DNA of 7,063 bases, from NCBI GenBank assembly GCA_013696275.1, contig JACCYW010000184.1:1-7063 (forward strand), given 5' to 3'. The notes under the pieces are model-generated. The model did not search any database. It was not told the origin of the DNA and saw only the letters and a program-made list of their open reading frames with translations. Below, piece by piece: positions 5,889-7,063 of this stretch; within the stretch, counting starts at the first letter, position 1; each line of letters starts with the position of its first letter. The translations under genes were made by a program, and so were the position numbers. Source of the stretch: Chloroflexota bacterium. Lineage in GTDB: Bacteria > Chloroflexota > Limnocylindria > Limnocylindrales > CSP1-4.

Positions 5889-6524
5889 ATGACCATCCAG
5901 GGCGTCGAGGGGCCGGCACCCGCCGCAGGTCCAGTGCCCTCGACCGCCCCTGCCCAGCCAGGCTGGCGGCGCTGGCTGCCCATGGCGCTGACACTCGGCC
6001 TCGTGCTGGTCGCGTTCGGCGTAGCGACGTGGATCACACTGGACGCGGGCCGGGTCGAGCAGGTCCGCCAACTCATCCGCTCACCGAACGGGCTCTTCGT
6101 CGTGTTCGTGCTCAACGTGCTCGCTAACGCCACCTTGATCCTGCCCGTGCCGGGGCTCGCGCTGACCGCGCTCGCGGCCACCGTGGCCGATCCGCTGACC
6201 GTGGGTGTGGTGGCCGGAGCCGGCCAGACGATCGGCGAGCTGACCGGCTATCTAGCCGGAGCAAGCGGCCGAAGGGCACTTGGCGTGGATGCCCGCAGTC
6301 AGCGCCTGGCTGGCTTGATGCGCCGCTGGGGAGCGATGATCCTGTTCTTCCTGGCGCTCATCCCCAACCCGTTCTTCGACATCGCCGGCATCATCGCCGG
6401 GGCGATGCGTATGCCGCTGCGCATCTATCTGGCTGCAGCGGGCGCCGGCAAGATCATCAAGAACGTGGCGCTGGCGTACGCGGTCGTGCTGGGCATGGAT
6501 CAGCTGCTGGATCTGGTGACTTGA
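5889..6524 (+). CDS. VTT/DedA-like (TVP38/TMEM64 family) membrane protein
   Basis: This 211-residue integral membrane protein carries the VTT (SNARE-associated, PF09335) domain. A Pro/Ala-rich cytoplasmic N-terminus (1-25) precedes helices at about 30-50, 68-86, 88-110 and 149-173, with a last one near 179-205. The VTT signatures are visible: GQTIGELTGYLAGASGRRAL (112-131, with E117, G120 and Y121) and, after a short polar stretch, FFLALIPNPFFDIAGIIAGA (153-172) with the IPNPFFD motif and the following IAGAMRMP. The family includes DedA and TMEM41B-like proteins, several of which act in lipid translocation or envelope homeostasis. The role of this one is not known. It begins 1 bp after the oxidoreductase stop and its own stop overlaps the likely cofD start, so it is embedded in the F420 operon. 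Confidence 0.88.
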   Translation: MTIQGVEGPAPAAGPVPSTAPAQPGWRRWLPMALTLGLVLVAFGVATWITLDAGRVEQVRQLIRSPNGLFVVFVLNVLANATLILPVPGLALTALAATVADPLTVGVVAGAGQTIGELTGYLAGASGRRALGVDARSQRLAGLMRRWGAMILFFLALIPNPFFDIAGIIAGAMRMPLRIYLAAAGAGKIIKNVALAYAVVLGMDQLLDLVT

Positions 6525-7063
6525 CGAGGCGCTCGGTGTGTCTCCTGGCCGGTGGCTTCGGCGGCTCACGGATGGCCCACGGATTGCAGATCGTCAGCCG
6601 GCGCGAGGGATGGGACCTGGCCATCGTCGTGAACACCGGTGACGACATGGAGCTGCACGGCCTCTATGTCGCGCCCGATCTGGATACGGTCATGTACACC
6701 CTGGCCGGTCTGGCCGACAGAGAGCGCGGCTGGGGCGTCGCCGATGAGACCTGGTCAGCTGCCGCGATGCTGGAGGCCTACGGGCAGCCGACCTGGTTCC
6801 GGGTCGGTGATAGGGACCTGGCGACGCATGTCACGCGGACCGAGCGACTGAGGGGCGGGGCGCGGCTGACGGAGGTGACCGCGTCGCTGGCTGGGGCGCT
6901 GGGAGTAAGTGCCAGGCTGCTTCCGATGAGTGACCAGCCGGTCCGTACGGAGGTGCGGACGGCCGATGGCTGGCTGGACTTCCAGGATTGGTTCGTCCGC
7001 CGCCACCACGCCGACGACGCGCTTGAGATCCGCTACGCCGGCGTCGACCGGGCGCGACCGACG
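6521..7063 (+). CDS. cofD: 2-phospho-L-lactate transferase CofD (partial, 3' end outside window)
   Basis: The first 181 codons of CofD (FbiA in actinobacteria) are present. The enzyme moves a phospholactyl or phosphoenolpyruvyl group from its GDP-activated carrier to the deazaflavin FO, forming (dehydro-)F420-0. Motifs follow the family in order: VCLLAGGFGGSRMAHGL (6-22), VVNTGDDMELHGLYVAPDLD (36-55, including N38 to D42 and D53, D55), TVMYTLAGL, GWGVADETW, WFRVGDRDLATHVTRTERL (92-110) and LPMSDQPVRTEV (134-145). A TTG at 6521 overlaps the previous stop (TTGA) and keeps the whole first beta strand, so I used it. A GTG at 6536 with GAGG at 6526-6529 (6-base spacing) is a serious alternative that would shorten the protein by five residues. 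The frame is open to the window end. cofE or other F420 genes are expected next. Confidence 0.93.
   Translation, partial: MTRRSVCLLAGGFGGSRMAHGLQIVSRREGWDLAIVVNTGDDMELHGLYVAPDLDTVMYTLAGLADRERGWGVADETWSAAAMLEAYGQPTWFRVGDRDLATHVTRTERLRGGARLTEVTASLAGALGVSARLLPMSDQPVRTEVRTADGWLDFQDWFVRRHHADDALEIRYAGVDRARPT

Noticed and set aside
4790..6181. A long open frame of 463 codons on the - strand opposite the LLM oxidoreductase
   Set aside because: It lies antisense to genes with clear family motifs, its translation shows no recognisable domain, and long antisense frames are common in GC-rich DNA.

Overview
The window is GC-rich, densely coding and almost entirely on the + strand. Three things suggest the organism: two lipoproteins with low-complexity Ser/Thr/Pro/Gly linkers after the lipobox Cys, a cofactor F420 biosynthesis gene, and two F420-type oxidoreductase families. 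Together they point to a high-GC F420-producing bacterium, either Chloroflexota (for example a Limnocylindria-like lineage) or Actinomycetota. The lineage is an inference, because no rRNA or other marker gene is present.

Region 1 (1-2056) is the distal part of an osmoprotectant (glycine betaine/choline/carnitine type, OpuC/ProU-like) ABC importer. It holds the last codons of a first permease, a complete second permease, and a substrate-binding lipoprotein after a 134-bp gap that contains a TGACA-N6-TGTCA inverted repeat. A strong 14-bp hairpin at 2025-2056 probably marks the end of this unit. The ATPase gene is expected to the left of the window.

Region 2 (2080-2742) is a lone DUF1684 protein with no assigned function. 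It is followed by about 300 bp without a gene. That stretch holds three diverged tandem copies of a 62-bp sequence, a possible -10 box and a Shine-Dalgarno sequence.

Region 3 (3046-7063 and beyond) is a tightly packed, apparently single operon. In order it encodes a lipid-anchored PQQ-type soluble glucose/sorbosone dehydrogenase homologue, a small PPOX-class F420-dependent flavin/deazaflavin-binding protein, an LLM-class oxidoreductase of the F420-dependent glucose-6-phosphate dehydrogenase family, a VTT/DedA-like membrane protein, and CofD (2-phospho-L-lactate transferase of F420 synthesis, cut by the window edge). The gaps are 5 bp, -1 bp, 1 bp and about -4 bp, so translation is probably coupled. 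The region joins manufacture of F420 (CofD) to F420-using enzymes, with an extracytoplasmic PQQ-type sugar oxidase and a membrane protein in the same unit. That combination is the most interesting biology here. None of the individual families is new, and I see no evidence for a defence system, mobile element, CRISPR array or RNA gene.
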